DNA from: an uncultured Gammaproteobacteria bacterium
GTDB lineage: Bacteria > Pseudomonadota > Gammaproteobacteria > Eutrophobiales > Eutrophobiaceae
DNA length: 64,000 nt
Direction: 5' to 3'
NCBI GenBank assembly: GCA_943788815.1
Contig: CALSRS010000001.1
Location: forward strand, 310,001 to 374,000
Positions 46,578 to 55,459 of the stretch are shown here, one piece after another (within the stretch, counting starts at the first letter, position 1; each line of letters starts with the position of its first letter). Below the pieces are notes generated by a model that saw nothing but the letters and a program-made list of their open reading frames with translations, made no database searches and had not been told where the DNA came from. A program made the translations under genes and the position numbers.

Positions 46578-47543
46578 ATGCTCATACGTATATTTTTATT
46601 TGCATTGCCAACTCTGGTGCATGCTGTAGATGCGTGGGAACAACTTGCGCCACCACCCCTGCCCCAATCAGAATTTTCGGTTGCTCAGGTCGATGGAGAA
46701 ATTTACTTATTCGGTGGTTATCCTGAAGATCGCATTACGCGTAATTCAGTCCAGGTATATAACATCGATAAAAACACCTGGCGTATGGGACCTGAGCTTC
46801 CATTTCCGAATAATCATGGCACTGCAGAAGTCGTAAATGGGATTATCTATCTTATTGGTGGTGCAACGGGATCCTCAAGTGACCCGGGGGGAGTAGGATA
46901 CCAGAACGCTGTTTGGGCCATGGATCCTGACATTGGAATTTGGGAACAAAGATCGCCTATGCCCACCAGGCGCAGGGGCTTAAATAGTGCCGTGATTGAT
47001 GGCCAGATTTACGTGGCTGGAGGGCAACCACCTCAAGCATTTGATTTTGCAGTATTTGACCCTCAGACCGATAGCTGGGAGACTCTACCCAATCTCCCAT
47101 ATGGACCAAATCATTTTATCCTCGCTGCCATTGGCGATAAAATTCATGCTATGGGGGGTAGATTGCAATCAAATCACACCTCTGAACTGACAGACAAGCA
47201 TGCCATTTATGACCCAGCAACCCGGTCATGGGCTATGGGGACGCCACTACCCCGGGCTAGTAGTGGAAATAATGGTGTATTGGCATTTGCTTGTTTTCAT
47301 GTCTGGGGAGGTGAAGGTGGTGGCGTTAACCATGATGAAATGATGGCGGATCACATTGTTTATGATCCTCGCTCTAAAACATGGACCCGCCTGCCAGACA
47401 TGCCACTACCGGTGCATGGTGTTACCGGGGCTGCATTTAAAGACGGTGTTATTTATGCCCCTGGCGGCGGCATTGAGGCAGGTGGTCGATCGGGGGCACA
47501 TATAAATCAAGCCTATCAACCAACAATACGATGTGACGAGTAA
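46578..47543 (+). CDS. Exported kelch-repeat protein
   Basis: A 321-residue secreted or periplasmic beta-propeller with a short signal peptide (to about residue 16, LVHA). Six kelch blades are recognisable from IYLFGGY, IYLIGGA, IYVAGGQ, IHAMGGR, HVWGGEG and IYAPGGG, which closes a six-bladed propeller. No catalytic motif is present, so it may bind a partner or glycan. Some bacterial kelch proteins are sialate mutarotases (NanM), but no sialic acid genes are near. It shares a strand with the transglutaminase gene, and GGAGA precedes the ATG. Confidence 0.85.
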   Translation: MLIRIFLFALPTLVHAVDAWEQLAPPPLPQSEFSVAQVDGEIYLFGGYPEDRITRNSVQVYNIDKNTWRMGPELPFPNNHGTAEVVNGIIYLIGGATGSSSDPGGVGYQNAVWAMDPDIGIWEQRSPMPTRRRGLNSAVIDGQIYVAGGQPPQAFDFAVFDPQTDSWETLPNLPYGPNHFILAAIGDKIHAMGGRLQSNHTSELTDKHAIYDPATRSWAMGTPLPRASSGNNGVLAFACFHVWGGEGGGVNHDEMMADHIVYDPRSKTWTRLPDMPLPVHGVTGAAFKDGVIYAPGGGIEAGGRSGAHINQAYQPTIRCDE

Positions 47544-47593
47544 GATGCGTTATAATCTGTTATCGATATGACATTAATTTTTATGGAGTCAAA

Positions 47594-48385
47594 ATGAACC
47601 TTTCAGACATACCAAAACAAAAATGGTTATTGTGGATTTCCCTTGGCACCCTGGCACTGGGGATACTTACTGTATTGATTACAGTTGCAGCTCCTCTTGG
47701 CTACCGCCTCAATCTTTGGAGCTACCGGACCGGTTTTACTATCCTTCGAACCATGGTCCCGATGTGGTTGTACATTGCGGGCATAACCGCGGTGATTACT
47801 GCTGTCATTGGATTTTTGGCAAATAAATGGCAGATGGAAAACATGACGCGGCTGGTGGAACTGGGTGCGGCAAGTGTGCTTATCTCACTGACGACCTGGT
47901 ATGCGCCACAAACTTACCTGGAACCAGACGGTGACCCCTACCCCTCCATCCATGACATTTCTACCGACACAATAAACCCACCTGAATTTGTTGCTGTGCT
48001 ACCGTTAAGAGAGGGTGCTGATAACGGTGTGGAATACGGTGTATCTCGGGATATGGATCCAAGGTTACTGGTGGAATTAACTGAACAGGCCTACCCGGAT
48101 TTACTCGAGCCCGTGATCCTGGACGTCTCACCGGATACCGCGTTCGACCGCGCAATGAATGCTGTGAATCAATTGGGCTGGGAAGTTTTGGATGCCAATA
48201 AGGCCGCTGGACGAATTGAAGCATCTGAAAGTACCTTTTGGTTTGGATTCACAGATGACATCGTCATTCGTCTGACATCCATGAGTTCAGGCATAAAGAT
48301 AGACGCCCGCTCAGTGTCAAGAGTTGGAAAAGGTGATGTGGGAATTAATGCAAAACGCTTAAGGGCTTTTTTTGAAGCACTTTAA
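47594..48385 (+). CDS. DUF1499 membrane protein
   Basis: A 263-residue protein with three helices in the first 110 residues (about 11-33, 53-73 and 84-104) and a DUF1499 domain after them (ILDVSPDTAFDRAMNAVNQLGWEV, then FGFTDDIVIRL and IDARSVSRVGKGDVG). The function of DUF1499 is unknown; SRVGKGDVG is the family's most recognisable part. It follows the kelch gene after 50 bases and has GGAG in front of the ATG. Confidence 0.85.
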   Translation: MNLSDIPKQKWLLWISLGTLALGILTVLITVAAPLGYRLNLWSYRTGFTILRTMVPMWLYIAGITAVITAVIGFLANKWQMENMTRLVELGAASVLISLTTWYAPQTYLEPDGDPYPSIHDISTDTINPPEFVAVLPLREGADNGVEYGVSRDMDPRLLVELTEQAYPDLLEPVILDVSPDTAFDRAMNAVNQLGWEVLDANKAAGRIEASESTFWFGFTDDIVIRLTSMSSGIKIDARSVSRVGKGDVGINAKRLRAFFEAL

Positions 48386-48439
48386 AGGTATGTGAAGTGT
48401 TAGGGGTGAGGATTAATGTGTCAGTACTTTTGTCAGCTA

Positions 48440-48536
48440 CGTCCGTCATGCCGGGCTTGACCCTGGCATCCAGTAAGAAAATAACCGCGTAGTGGCTCTT
48501 TTTTCACTGGATACTGGCATTCGCCAACATGACGAC
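48440..48536. repeat. Imperfect inverted-repeat element (REP/MITE-like)
   Basis: The space between the DUF1499 and hydrolase genes holds a palindrome-like unit of about 97 bases. ACGTCCGTCATG on the left pairs with CATGACGACGT on the right (one base missing), and TGGCATCCAGT pairs imperfectly with ACTGGATACTGGCA inside it. The CGTCATGCC...GGCATCCAGT layout is typical of widespread short repeats in Proteobacteria. It may act as a bidirectional terminator for the two converging genes. Confidence 0.6.
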
Positions 48537-48561
48537 GTGTGAGTTATTCATTAATCACATA

Positions 48562-50061
48562 TCACTGTTCTTCAATCAACTCCCGTTCCATATAATCCCC
48601 TACTAACTCAACCACACCCGGTTGAAAATAACGGATATGATGTGTCTGTCCATCACCTGGATAGAGCATCAGTTCACTGTTCTTTAACGCTCGATGGGCC
48701 TGTAGCGTCCTTTCTCTTGCACGATGCTCAGTGGATATCAGCAATACCGAAGTATCAAGAGTAGGAAATATTTTTGCCAGGTCATCATCATAGTAGACCG
48801 ACATTAACACCATGGCCTTGATCCTGTCTGGATCCACCGCTGCAGCCAGTGAGGCATTGCGTGTCCCTCGTGCGCCTCCCATTAGTCCAATATTATTTTC
48901 ATCTATGCCTTCTTGTTCCACCAGAAAATCAATTCCCGCCAAAACATCTAGAAAATAGGGACTCTCTGTGGGATCTTCGGCCCACAATTTTGCTATCTCA
49001 GGGTCTTCTACTGTTTTACCCATCATACTTTGCCCCCTTCCGCGTTGTTCAACACTCACCACGGCGATACCTCTGCGGGCCATTTCTTCTTCAAAGCGAT
49101 AATAAGAATAGCGATTGGAACGCCCACCGGGGGCAATGACCACGCCTGGAATTTTTTTACCGTCCTTACCCATTTCATCTGGATAGCGAAAATTCCCATG
49201 GATCGTAAATCCGTCCTGCGTTGTCAGGGTAATCTCTCGATTCCTCCCCAATCCTTTCACGTTGGTACTTAGCCATCGGATCAAATGATCCATTCTCGAC
49301 TCACCCTGGGCCGATTCATTATTTAAAAGTTCAAAAAACAGAATGTTGTAACCACGCTCGGCAGCATAAGGTGTCACCAAATGACTATTATGGTTTTTTG
49401 AGTCTACATAAATATCCACCATCTCCTTGAGGATGGGCTTGTCCACAATACTGGCACCGGTAAAAACCGGGACATCGCTATTGGCCAGAAAATCTTTTGA
49501 TTCATCGCTGATATCAGTCCCACCTAGAATAACAATGGCGCGGGTAGGCACGTCTACCTTTTGCATGGCACGGATTGCATGCTCGGCACTGTATTGTAAT
49601 GCCACGATCCCAATGCGAAATCCATCCACCCCCGGGAAATCCCGCAAAAACTCCATACCCGCCTTGATATCCAGGTAGGTATTATCATTGGTACTAAAAG
49701 CAAAATCATGACGTTCATATTCCACAGGCTGATCGTCCCCCATACTCAGCCCTCTACCACGTAAATCGATATTCAAAGCTGCAATTCCTGCAGTAGGAAG
49801 CACCTGCGCCAGACCCGGATCATCCCCTATCCCTACAAACTCATTCCGATCGTGTTCTTTTTCGTGCAACAGGATCATCGCCGGATATTGATTATTTCGG
49901 CTTGCGTCTGGTGGCAACCTTAGGGTTCCACTGATAGTCCATCCATCTTCAGTTTTATAGTTGATTTCCTTGGTAATATAATGGTCTGTGCCCATTGCAG
50001 GCGAAGACATACTAACCAGGAAAAATATGGAAAGGCAGGTTTTAAACATCTTATCCATCAT
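48562..50061 (-). CDS. Exported tandem alpha/beta-hydrolase-fold protein lacking canonical nucleophiles
   Basis: A 499-residue protein with a signal peptide (cut near residue 24, PAMG) and two dienelactone-hydrolase/peptidase-like alpha/beta-hydrolase halves. The oxyanion and strand segments are kept (DLRGRGLSMGD and VEQRGRGQSMMG), but the nucleophile elbow reads ALQYSA in the first half (Gln156) and GGARGT in the second (Ala397, codon GCA), where active enzymes have Ser, Cys or Asp. The second-half His (GDGQTHHIRY) remains. It is probably a binding or structural protein unless another residue serves. Ribosome binding site GGGGGAG. Confidence 0.8.
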   Translation of the reverse strand: MMDKMFKTCLSIFFLVSMSSPAMGTDHYITKEINYKTEDGWTISGTLRLPPDASRNNQYPAMILLHEKEHDRNEFVGIGDDPGLAQVLPTAGIAALNIDLRGRGLSMGDDQPVEYERHDFAFSTNDNTYLDIKAGMEFLRDFPGVDGFRIGIVALQYSAEHAIRAMQKVDVPTRAIVILGGTDISDESKDFLANSDVPVFTGASIVDKPILKEMVDIYVDSKNHNSHLVTPYAAERGYNILFFELLNNESAQGESRMDHLIRWLSTNVKGLGRNREITLTTQDGFTIHGNFRYPDEMGKDGKKIPGVVIAPGGRSNRYSYYRFEEEMARRGIAVVSVEQRGRGQSMMGKTVEDPEIAKLWAEDPTESPYFLDVLAGIDFLVEQEGIDENNIGLMGGARGTRNASLAAAVDPDRIKAMVLMSVYYDDDLAKIFPTLDTSVLLISTEHRARERTLQAHRALKNSELMLYPGDGQTHHIRYFQPGVVELVGDYMERELIEEQ

Positions 50062-50228
50062 ATACTCCCCCTATGTACGACCGATATGCCAATGATAATA
50101 GCAAATAATCAATTCTTCTCCTTAATAATCTTGGCAGGTCAGATAATTACCGATGGATACGCGATTAGGCTAAAATAGGTCAAACTAGAATAACTTGTAA
50201 TGGACTAATACACGCGGTAATGCACTGA

Positions 50229-51854
50229 ATGCAATCCACAAAGCAACTAAACCTATTGAGAAAGGCATGGCAATGGGGCAGTCTTATACTCGCTCTATAT
50301 CTCTTGAATTTTGCACTGAGCTTTCATAATGTCTGGCCAACTCTAGGTATCACCACACGACATGATCTCTCAGTGGAAGTAGCTGCACTGGTATTTTTCA
50401 TATCGCTATATACCTGGAAAATTGGAAAAATCTCTACGGTAGTCATCACCTTGCTGGCAAGTTTGTTAACACTAATGTCACTTGCCCGTTACATAGAAGT
50501 CACTGCACCCGCCTTGTTTGGACGTCGTGTCAATCTCTATTGGGACGCACAGTACCTGCCTCACGTGGCGGAGATGATGATGGAAGTCGCATCCCCCATA
50601 CAATTAATATTGCTATCACTGGGCAGTGCTATTAGTTTGGCCGTGATATTTTATTTATTACATCTATCCCTCAAACGCGTACTGAGTGCATTGGAAGAAC
50701 CCCTTACACAACACGTTTTAAGGATCCTTATGGGCATCCTCATTGTGGGATATACCATGGGGCACATTAACCAACCTATACATACACTAAAATATTATTC
50801 TTTACCCCTGAGCAAAACCTACTGGAAACAACTAGAATTTATTTCATCTGTATTGGCAAAAGACATTAATGATGTATTGCCCAGTACCAATCCTTTAGGT
50901 AATTTTGATCTACCAGGTCTCAATAATACTGATGTTATTGTCCAGTTTATTGAATCCTATGGGGCCACGGCATATGACACACCATTCATTGCCGAAAAAA
51001 TTTCTGACAGCAAAAACATGTTTACTTCTGCCATAGAATCTACGGGTCGTCGTGTGGTATCCGGGTTTATTGAATCACCTACCTTTGGGGGCAATTCCTG
51101 GCTATCACATTCTAGTTTTATGACAGGTCTGGATATCCGCCACCTATCTACTTATGAGCTGTTAGTTACCCAGGACCGCCCTACTCTCGCAGACCGTTTT
51201 AGAACTAACGGTTACCGACCAGTTGCCTTGATGCCAGGACTACGTACCGAATGGCCCGAAGGTAGTTTTTATGGTTTTGATATCATTTATGGTGAACAGG
51301 AACTCAATTACCAGGGGCCTGACTTTGGCTGGTGGCGCATACCAGATCAGTTTTCGCTAGCGCGAATTTTTAATCTGGAAATTAATAAACCCATCAGAAA
51401 ACCACTATTTGTTTTTTTTACCACCATCACACCGCATATGCCATTCAGGCCAACTCCACCGTATCAACCAGATTGGCAAAGGTTAGTATCCGAAAATCCA
51501 TTTAATGAATCAGACGTTAATTCTGCTTTGGCACTACGACCGGAATGGACCAATCTACAACCAGCCTATGCAGATACTCTGTCATATACATTTGAATATC
51601 TAGCCGGGTATCTTCGATCGCAACCAGAACAAAAATTCACATGGATCATACTGGGTGACCATCAACCGCCTGCTAGTGTCAGCGGCATAGATGTTAGATG
51701 GGACGTGCCGGTTCATATCATCAGTGACAATAATGTCATTATTGATAGATTAATAAACAAAGGATTCGTAGAGGGAGTATCTCCAGCAATAAAACCTGTA
51801 GATACTATGCATCAACTACCTGTCACCTTACTTGATGTGTTTTCCGGCGCATGA
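50229..51854 (+). CDS. Membrane sulfatase-fold phosphotransferase-like enzyme (LtaS/OpgB type)
   Basis: A 541-residue protein with about five N-terminal helices (to about residue 180) and a periplasmic alkaline-phosphatase-superfamily domain. Candidate metal ligands are E242 (VQFIESYG) and D478-H479 (LGDHQPP), and the nucleophile is probably Ser290 in TFGGNSWLSHSS. This architecture is shared with lipoteichoic acid synthase and OpgB, which transfer phosphoglycerol. It overlaps the GH17-GT2 gene by 4 bases, so decoration of the glucan made by that partner is a reasonable inference. A sulfatase role is not excluded. Confidence 0.78.
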   Translation: MQSTKQLNLLRKAWQWGSLILALYLLNFALSFHNVWPTLGITTRHDLSVEVAALVFFISLYTWKIGKISTVVITLLASLLTLMSLARYIEVTAPALFGRRVNLYWDAQYLPHVAEMMMEVASPIQLILLSLGSAISLAVIFYLLHLSLKRVLSALEEPLTQHVLRILMGILIVGYTMGHINQPIHTLKYYSLPLSKTYWKQLEFISSVLAKDINDVLPSTNPLGNFDLPGLNNTDVIVQFIESYGATAYDTPFIAEKISDSKNMFTSAIESTGRRVVSGFIESPTFGGNSWLSHSSFMTGLDIRHLSTYELLVTQDRPTLADRFRTNGYRPVALMPGLRTEWPEGSFYGFDIIYGEQELNYQGPDFGWWRIPDQFSLARIFNLEINKPIRKPLFVFFTTITPHMPFRPTPPYQPDWQRLVSENPFNESDVNSALALRPEWTNLQPAYADTLSYTFEYLAGYLRSQPEQKFTWIILGDHQPPASVSGIDVRWDVPVHIISDNNVIIDRLINKGFVEGVSPAIKPVDTMHQLPVTLLDVFSGA

Positions 51855-54475
51855 ATAAAGTTCATAAATTTCAAAGCATAATCATTATTGCCTTGTCTGC
51901 AATAATAACTCTTTGTATATGGGCAGCTTATAACCGCCCTATTACCGAACCAGCATGGCCTGCCTCAATCAAGGGTATGGCGTTTTCCCCTTACCAGGTA
52001 AACCAGGATGCCATATCTGGAACCTTACCTACATTGGAACAAATCGATAGTGATCTGGCACTATTATCCGGGCAGACCCACGCGATCAGAACATATACCA
52101 CTGAAGCGGTATTTAACGAAATTCCTGCACTTGCACAAAAACATCAACTGGACGTAACGATAGGTGCATGGATATCTCAAAATCTTATGCTTAATCAAGA
52201 TGAGATAACTCGCGCAGTGGCCTTATCAGAGCTTCCAAACGTTACCAATATATTAATTGGCAATGAAGTCCTGTTACGTAATGAGCTTCCGTTATTTAAA
52301 CTCATTGATTACATCGATGACGCCAAAGCAAGGATAAAAAAACCAGTTAGTACTGCAGAGACCTGGAGTATCTGGATGCAATATCCAGAACTTGCCGATC
52401 ACGTTGATTTCATTGCTGTACACATTCTCCCATACTGGGAAGGCATCGATATTGCAGTCGCCATCAGTTTTACTGCGGATCGCTTGACGCAATTAAAGCA
52501 ACGGTTTCCCGACAAACCCATCGTGATTGCTGAAGTAGGCTGGCCAAGTGAAGGGCGTACCCGTAATGATGCGGTGGCATCTCGAGCAAATCAGGCAACT
52601 TTCCTACGACGTTTTTTGACATTGGCAGAGGAAGAAAACTATAACTATTTTATTATGGAAGCCTTTGACCAACCCTGGAAACATAAAATTGAAGGTGCCG
52701 TCGGTGCCTACTGGGGTGTATATGACGTCCAACGTCTATCCAAGTTTCCCCAGACTGGATCTATCATAAAAATACCCAACTGGTTGCACCTTGCGTCTAT
52801 CTCAATTGTTTTTGGCGCCCTGTTTGCAGGCTTGTTTGCCTTGTATAGTTATAACACTACCAGTACTGGCAAAATGATAATGGGCAGTATCATCTTTACA
52901 CTCATGTCCCTGGTGATATGGCTAATTAATGACTACCTCACACCTTATTTATCATTCACCGGCATAGTCACCGGTATAGTGCTATTAATTTTAATGTTGG
53001 CTATAGTCATGCTGCTATTGTGTGAGACCCATGAGTGGATAGAGGCATATTGGTGTCACCACAGGCGTCGACCTCCTCCGGAGATAGCGGATAACAAAGA
53101 TTATCTACCCAAAGTATCCATCCATGTCCCTATCTACAATGAACCCCCCGGCATGGTCATACAAACATTGAATGCATTGGCAAATCTTAACTATCCTGAC
53201 TTCGAAGTTATCATTGTAGATAACAACACCAAGGATAAAAATATCTGGGAGCCAGTATCATTACATTGTAAGAAGCTCGGAGAAAGGTTTCATTTTCATC
53301 ATGTCGATCCCCTTTCAGGGTATAAGGCCGGCGCACTTAACTTTGCACTTAAACATACCAGCAAAAATGCGAAAGTCATTGCTATCATAGACAGTGATTA
53401 CACTGTAGAGCAAAACTGGTTAAATGAATTGATACCTGCCTTTGCTGCCCAGAACATTGCTATCGTACAGGCACCTCAGGACTACCGTGATGGAAATCTA
53501 AATGCGTTCAAGAGCATGTGCTATGCCGAATACAAAGGTTTCTTTGAAATTGGCATGGTCACCCGCAATGACAGAAATGCCATCATCCAGCATGGCACCA
53601 TGACGCTGGTGAGAAAAGATATCCTCGAAGAAGCAGGAAATTGGGCACAATGGTGTATTACCGAAGATACAGAACTGGGCTTACGCATTTTTGAAAACGG
53701 TTATGAAGCAGGCTATACATCAAAAAGCTATGGCCGTGGCCTAATCCCCGATACCTTTTTGGATTTTAAGAAACAACGTTATCGCTGGGCTTATGGAGCA
53801 GTTCAAATTATCAAAAATCATATTAAACCATTGCTAGTCCCTGGTAATAGTCGATTAACTCTTGGCCAACGCTATCATTTTATCGCGGGATGGTTACCCT
53901 GGTTTGCACAAAGCATTAACCTGGTATTTAGTATAGTGGCCATTGCCTGGTCGGTAGGCATGATGTATGCACCCCAAACGTTTGAAGTACCTCACGAAGC
54001 ATTCTCTATATTCCCTGTCCTGTTTTTTGGTTTTAACCTTTTAAAATTATTTCACCTTTACCGATATAAATTAAAGGTATCAACGGGACTAACCATTGCC
54101 GCAGCAATTGCCAGCCTGTCACTGTCCTATACCATAGGCAAGGCGATGATATATGGGATATTCACCAACAATCAGCCATTTATTCGGACGCCCAAACTGG
54201 CCAAACCTCACGCAATTTCGACAGCTGTAAAATCCTCATCTGAGGAGCTTTTGTTTTTCATTACATTTATAATTGCGATTTTTTCTTTAATGTCGCTCCC
54301 AAGGACTAACAGCCCGGATTTTACTTTGTGGTTAAGTTTACTGACTATACAAAGCATTCCCTACGGCGCCGCATTTATAACCTCATTGATCAGCGCAACA
54401 CAAATGCCAGCATGGGTGTTTAACTCTGGCGCAAGCAAAAAGACACATTACAACCCTGAAACAAATGAACGATAA
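51851..54475 (+). CDS. ndvB: GH17-GT2 fusion: beta-glucan synthase / glucanosyltransferase (NdvB-like)
   Basis: An 874-residue inner-membrane protein with the layout of Pseudomonas NdvB. One helix (10-26) leads to a periplasmic GH17 domain with acid E139 (LIGNEV) and nucleophile E228 (IAEVGWPSEG). Two helices (about 313-335 and 343-392) then bring the chain to a cytosolic GT2 domain with DSD (514-516), TED (604-606) and QRYRW (642-646), the cellulose-synthase-type signature, followed by C-terminal helices. The GT half should build a beta-1,3-linked glucan, and the GH17 half remodel or cyclise it. The upstream gene overlaps by 4 bases. Confidence 0.88.
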   Translation: MNKVHKFQSIIIIALSAIITLCIWAAYNRPITEPAWPASIKGMAFSPYQVNQDAISGTLPTLEQIDSDLALLSGQTHAIRTYTTEAVFNEIPALAQKHQLDVTIGAWISQNLMLNQDEITRAVALSELPNVTNILIGNEVLLRNELPLFKLIDYIDDAKARIKKPVSTAETWSIWMQYPELADHVDFIAVHILPYWEGIDIAVAISFTADRLTQLKQRFPDKPIVIAEVGWPSEGRTRNDAVASRANQATFLRRFLTLAEEENYNYFIMEAFDQPWKHKIEGAVGAYWGVYDVQRLSKFPQTGSIIKIPNWLHLASISIVFGALFAGLFALYSYNTTSTGKMIMGSIIFTLMSLVIWLINDYLTPYLSFTGIVTGIVLLILMLAIVMLLLCETHEWIEAYWCHHRRRPPPEIADNKDYLPKVSIHVPIYNEPPGMVIQTLNALANLNYPDFEVIIVDNNTKDKNIWEPVSLHCKKLGERFHFHHVDPLSGYKAGALNFALKHTSKNAKVIAIIDSDYTVEQNWLNELIPAFAAQNIAIVQAPQDYRDGNLNAFKSMCYAEYKGFFEIGMVTRNDRNAIIQHGTMTLVRKDILEEAGNWAQWCITEDTELGLRIFENGYEAGYTSKSYGRGLIPDTFLDFKKQRYRWAYGAVQIIKNHIKPLLVPGNSRLTLGQRYHFIAGWLPWFAQSINLVFSIVAIAWSVGMMYAPQTFEVPHEAFSIFPVLFFGFNLLKLFHLYRYKLKVSTGLTIAAAIASLSLSYTIGKAMIYGIFTNNQPFIRTPKLAKPHAISTAVKSSSEELLFFITFIIAIFSLMSLPRTNSPDFTLWLSLLTIQSIPYGAAFITSLISATQMPAWVFNSGASKKTHYNPETNER

Positions 54476-54515
54476 AATTATATCCAGTAAAAAGTTAAAA
54501 ATAATAATAATAATA

Positions 54516-54700
54516 GACAGGATTAACAAGATTAATATGATATTACCTATTACATTATGAAATTTGTGTGCCCCATTATATAAATATATTTTACATAGAC
54601 CCCATAAAATATTTATTATTAATAATATGAGAAATGCATTTAAATCCAGGATTGTTGTTGAACTATTTTTTCACATCCTGTAAATCTTGTTAATCCTGTC
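54516..54700. repeat. Small element with perfect 18 bp terminal inverted repeats
   Basis: GACAGGATTAACAAGATT (54516-54533) and its exact reverse complement (54683-54700) enclose about 150 A+T-rich bases with no open frame. The total length of 185 bases and the perfect ends suggest a miniature inverted-repeat transposable element or a hairpin-forming repeat. Its right end is 15 bases before the start codon of the dienelactone hydrolase gene, so it may also affect that gene's expression. No target duplication is obvious. Confidence 0.75.
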
Positions 54701-54715
54701 CAAAAGGAATAATAA

Positions 54716-55456
54716 ATGACTACCCGTAAAGAAACTAAAGAAGATCAAAACGGCAAAATAATATATTCATTACACGCTGGCTATGAAACCGATGGCGATT
54801 ACACGGATGCATTTCTGGCACGTCCTGCCGACGGTGAAAATTTACCCGGCATGATTTTACTCTCTGGCATGGGCGGACTCACCATGACCCAGCGAGAAAT
54901 AACCCGACGTTATGCCCGGGCCGGTTTTGTTTCCTTGTCACCGGATATCATGGGTGCAGATATGCCACCGGGTCGTGCAGATCGGCTAAAAGCAAAAAAC
55001 TCACTGGATGTAAATGACGTTACACGACGTATTATCGGTGGGGCTGCCTTCTTACGCACCCTCCCCTGGGTTGGTGAAAAGGCTAAGATTGGTATTATGG
55101 GATTTTGCCTTGGCGGGGGATTAGCCTTACTTGGTGCCGCACGCAGTGATCAATTCTCCGCAGGCGTTATCTATCATCAAAGCCTGTTTCCCGATGTAAG
55201 GGAACTCGAAAATATACATTGCAAACTCCAATGTCACTATGGGACCGATGACCATTCAACCCCAAAAGATGAAGTCGATGCCTTTACTCAAGCACTGGAT
55301 ACAATGGATAAAGAATATGAGTGTCTATGGTATGAGAACATGGGTCACAGCTTTGCCCAGGTGGCACCAGATGCAGACCTGCCAGCTGAACGCAAGGCCG
55401 CTTCAGATCTTTCCTACGATAAAAGTTTTGAGTTCCTTAAACGAGAATTAGCTTAA
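54716..55456 (+). CDS. Dienelactone hydrolase family protein
   Basis: A 246-residue cytosolic alpha/beta hydrolase. The nucleophile is Cys in GFCLGGGLALL, with Asp in GTDDHSTP and His in NMGHSFAQ, a complete triad of the dienelactone hydrolase type (Cys rather than Ser). There is no signal peptide. The substrate is unknown, since no chloroaromatic pathway genes are near. AAGGA lies in front of the ATG, just outside the inverted-repeat element. It converges with the ankyrin gene, with 3 bases between the stops. Confidence 0.9.
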   Translation: MTTRKETKEDQNGKIIYSLHAGYETDGDYTDAFLARPADGENLPGMILLSGMGGLTMTQREITRRYARAGFVSLSPDIMGADMPPGRADRLKAKNSLDVNDVTRRIIGGAAFLRTLPWVGEKAKIGIMGFCLGGGLALLGAARSDQFSAGVIYHQSLFPDVRELENIHCKLQCHYGTDDHSTPKDEVDAFTQALDTMDKEYECLWYENMGHSFAQVAPDADLPAERKAASDLSYDKSFEFLKRELA

Positions 55457-55459
55457 GAG

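Noticed and set aside
54511-54716. Target-site duplication around the 185 bp inverted-repeat element
   Set aside because: Both flanks contain AATAATA-type runs, but not directly at the element borders, so the match is not informative in A+T-rich DNA.
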